64,000 bases of DNA from contig JAODBD010000011.1 of the NCBI GenBank assembly GCA_025463785.1, positions 1 through 64,000 of the forward strand. The letters run 5' to 3'. Within the stretch, counting starts at the first letter, position 1. Each line of letters begins with the position of its first letter. Shown piece by piece: positions 62,534-64,000 of this stretch. Position numbers and translations under genes: made by a program. Under the pieces are notes generated by a model. It was not told where the DNA came from. It made no database searches and was given only the letters and a program-made list of their open reading frames with translations. This DNA is from Glaciihabitans sp. Its GTDB lineage: Bacteria > Actinomycetota > Actinomycetes > Actinomycetales > Microbacteriaceae.

Positions 62534-63442
62534 ATGGACAACCGGGACGAGGTCCGCGAATTTCTGACTTCGCGACGCGCCCGGATCAGCCCCGACCAGG
62601 CGGGGCTGCCTGTCGCCGTGGGCAACCGCCGCGTACCAGGGCTGCGCCGTGGCGAAATCGCCGCGCTCGCCGGCGTCAGTGTCGAGTACTACACGCGCAT
62701 CGAGCGAGGCAACCTGCGCGGAGTCTCGAACTCGGTGCTACAGGCAATCGCTCGCGCCCTCCGGCTCGACGACGCCGAACGAACACACCTCTTCGACCTC
62801 GCGCATGCAACAGACGCGGGCGCTACCCGCCGTAAACCCAACCAACAGAGGGTGCGCCCGGGCCTACAGCGGATCCTCGACGCGATGACCGATACCCCAG
62901 CGACCGTGCACAACAGTCGACTCGACATTCTCGCAGCCAACCGCCTCGGCTATGCCCTCTACTCAGACATCTTCGCCGACCCACGGCGTCCGGCGAACCA
63001 CATCCGTTTCATCTTCCTTGACCCGCGCGCTCACCAGTTCTACCCCGACTGGCAGAGCTCAGCGAACGACGCTGTCGCGGTTCTGCGTGCGGAAGCCGGC
63101 CACGACCCGCACGACGAGTCGCTGACCAACCTGATCGGCGAGCTGTCTACCCGCAGCCATGAGTTCCGCGTCCGCTGGGTCGCGCACAACGTGCGCCAGC
63201 ACCGCGCCGGGACGAAGCGGTTGCACCATCCCGTCGTCGGTGACCTCGAGCTGGAATTCGAGAAGCTGGATGTCGCCGCTGACCCCGGCCTCGTGCTGCA
63301 GGCCTACAGCGCTGAGCCGAGTTCCCCTTCGCACGACGCGCTAAACCTGCTCGCAAGTTGGGCCGCAACCCTCGATCAGGAGAAGGCCCTCCCCACCGCC
63401 GGGCCAACCGCGACGCCGCTACCCGATCGGCACGAGGCCTGA
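62534..63442 (+). CDS. XRE family regulator with MmyB-like ligand-binding domain
   Basis: A 302-residue regulator. The helix-turn-helix (about residues 8-72; RVPGLRRGEIAALAGVSVEY, YYTRIERGNLRGVS) is of the type found in actinobacterial MmyB-like regulators. The C-terminal MmyB domain follows (ILAANRLGYALYSDIFADP, LDPRAHQFYPDWQ). Such regulators commonly diverge from an oxidoreductase or transporter gene that they repress, as here. A Pro-rich tail ends the protein. The ligand is unknown. Confidence 0.92.
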   Translation: MDNRDEVREFLTSRRARISPDQAGLPVAVGNRRVPGLRRGEIAALAGVSVEYYTRIERGNLRGVSNSVLQAIARALRLDDAERTHLFDLAHATDAGATRRKPNQQRVRPGLQRILDAMTDTPATVHNSRLDILAANRLGYALYSDIFADPRRPANHIRFIFLDPRAHQFYPDWQSSANDAVAVLRAEAGHDPHDESLTNLIGELSTRSHEFRVRWVAHNVRQHRAGTKRLHHPVVGDLELEFEKLDVAADPGLVLQAYSAEPSSPSHDALNLLASWAATLDQEKALPTAGPTATPLPDRHEA

Positions 63443-63493
63443 GCCACCGGCGGCTGCTCGCGGCGCCCGTGCTTTTGCAGTTGATTTTCGGAT

Positions 63494-64000
63494 TCAGGGT
63501 TCGAGATGGGGGAGTATCCGGTCGAGCCAGCGCGGTGACCACCAGTTGGCCTTGCCGAACAGGTACATCGCGCAGGGCACGATGACGAGTCGCACGATGG
63601 TGGCGTCGATGAGCACGCTGATACCGAGTCCGAATGCGAGCATCTTGATCGTCACGCTTGGCTGCAGAATGAACGAGAAGAAGACGCAAGCCATGATGAT
63701 GGCGGCGCAGCTGATGATGCGGCCAGTCACCGCCAGCCCGGAGGCGACGCTGTCACGATTGGACATCCCGCGTTTCCAGGCCTCGAGTACCCGGGCGAGC
63801 AGGAACACCTCGTAGTCCATGGAGAGGCCGAAGATGATGGCAAACATCAGCATTGGCACGAAGGACACGATCGGAACGCCCTGGGGAAGTCCCAGCAGCT
63901 TCGAACCCCAGCCCCATTGGAATACCGCGACGAGTACGCCGTATGAGGCGCCGATCGAGAGCAGGTTGATCAGTCCCGCCTTGAGAGCCAGGAGCGGACT
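63494..64000 (-). CDS. C-terminal part of an MMPL/RND family transporter, cut by the window edge
   Basis: The last 168 codons of a large membrane protein whose start lies beyond 64000. It contains FAIIFGLSMDYEVFLLARV, the conserved helix with GLxxDYxxFLL of MMPL proteins, and then SVASGLAVTGRIISCAAIIM and FGLGISVLIDATIVRLVIVP. MMPL proteins export lipids or hydrophobic compounds with proton counterflow. The product looks normal at the C-terminal end (WWSPRWLDRILPHLEP). It is convergent with the XRE gene, 51 bp after it. Confidence 0.93.
   Translation of the reverse strand, partial: SPLLALKAGLINLLSIGASYGVLVAVFQWGWGSKLLGLPQGVPIVSFVPMLMFAIIFGLSMDYEVFLLARVLEAWKRGMSNRDSVASGLAVTGRIISCAAIIMACVFFSFILQPSVTIKMLAFGLGISVLIDATIVRLVIVPCAMYLFGKANWWSPRWLDRILPHLEP

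Overview
The window reads as chromosomal DNA of a high-GC Gram-positive bacterium, most likely a member of the Microbacteriaceae (order Micrococcales). The pointers are the tig-clpP1-clpP2-clpX cluster, a T-box of the actinobacterial translational type before ileS, the order rne / rplU-rpmA-obgE-proB-proA / nadD / rsfS, small DUF2510 and DUF4031 proteins, many GTG starts, and several promoters whose -10 box lies exactly 6 bases before the start codon (leaderless mRNAs). There is no rRNA, CRISPR array, insertion sequence, integrase or prophage. The content is mostly core genome with accessory catabolic and transport modules between core blocks.

Layout. 1-2.4 kb: the start of a leftward transporter gene, a DedA membrane protein behind a DtxR/IdeR-type iron box and a 33-codon upstream ORF, tRNA-Gly, a DUF2510 protein and tRNA-Pro. 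2.5-7.5 kb: trigger factor and ClpP1/ClpP2/ClpX proteolysis, with a CopC-like copper protein. 7.6-16.4 kb: a nucleotidyltransferase diverging from a ROK-regulated sugar operon (two permeases, binding lipoprotein, GH15-like and GH31 hydrolases; no ATPase). 16.6-26.6 kb: BenE-type transporter, flavin-dependent oxidoreductase, M3 peptidase diverging from an ArsR-like regulator across a 14-bp-period operator array, valS, and an MHS-type transporter. 26.7-32.6 kb: a two-component system with two Ser/Gly-rich secreted proteins that share palindromes with it, a GntR/DUF1648 pair and a CDF metal transporter. 32.6-40.5 kb: T-box, ileS, folC, DUF4233, ndk, then DsbA and a fused VKOR protein. 40.5-55.6 kb: rne, a permease/TIGR03943/Ig-domain triad, ribosomal proteins L21 and L27, obgE, proBA, nadD, a tail-anchored Pro-rich protein, rsfS and a GNAT. 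55.6-64 kb: a monooxygenase-like membrane protein, tRNA-Ala, a DUF4387-AtuA-FadR cluster diverging from MFS and COG4705 genes, an aldo/keto reductase with an XRE regulator, and the end of an MMPL transporter.

The most unusual content is non-coding. Two families of roughly 60-bp palindromic repeats lie at gene 3' ends. The first (five copies) shows paired changes on both arms of the stem, so the hairpin itself seems to be maintained. Seven TTGCAA-type hexamers at an exact 14-bp period fill the space between two divergent leaderless promoters. Leaders of tig and rplU carry 15-bp-period direct repeats. An iron box and a small ORF that overlaps its neighbour by TGATG precede dedA. These are read directly from the sequence; their functions are inference.
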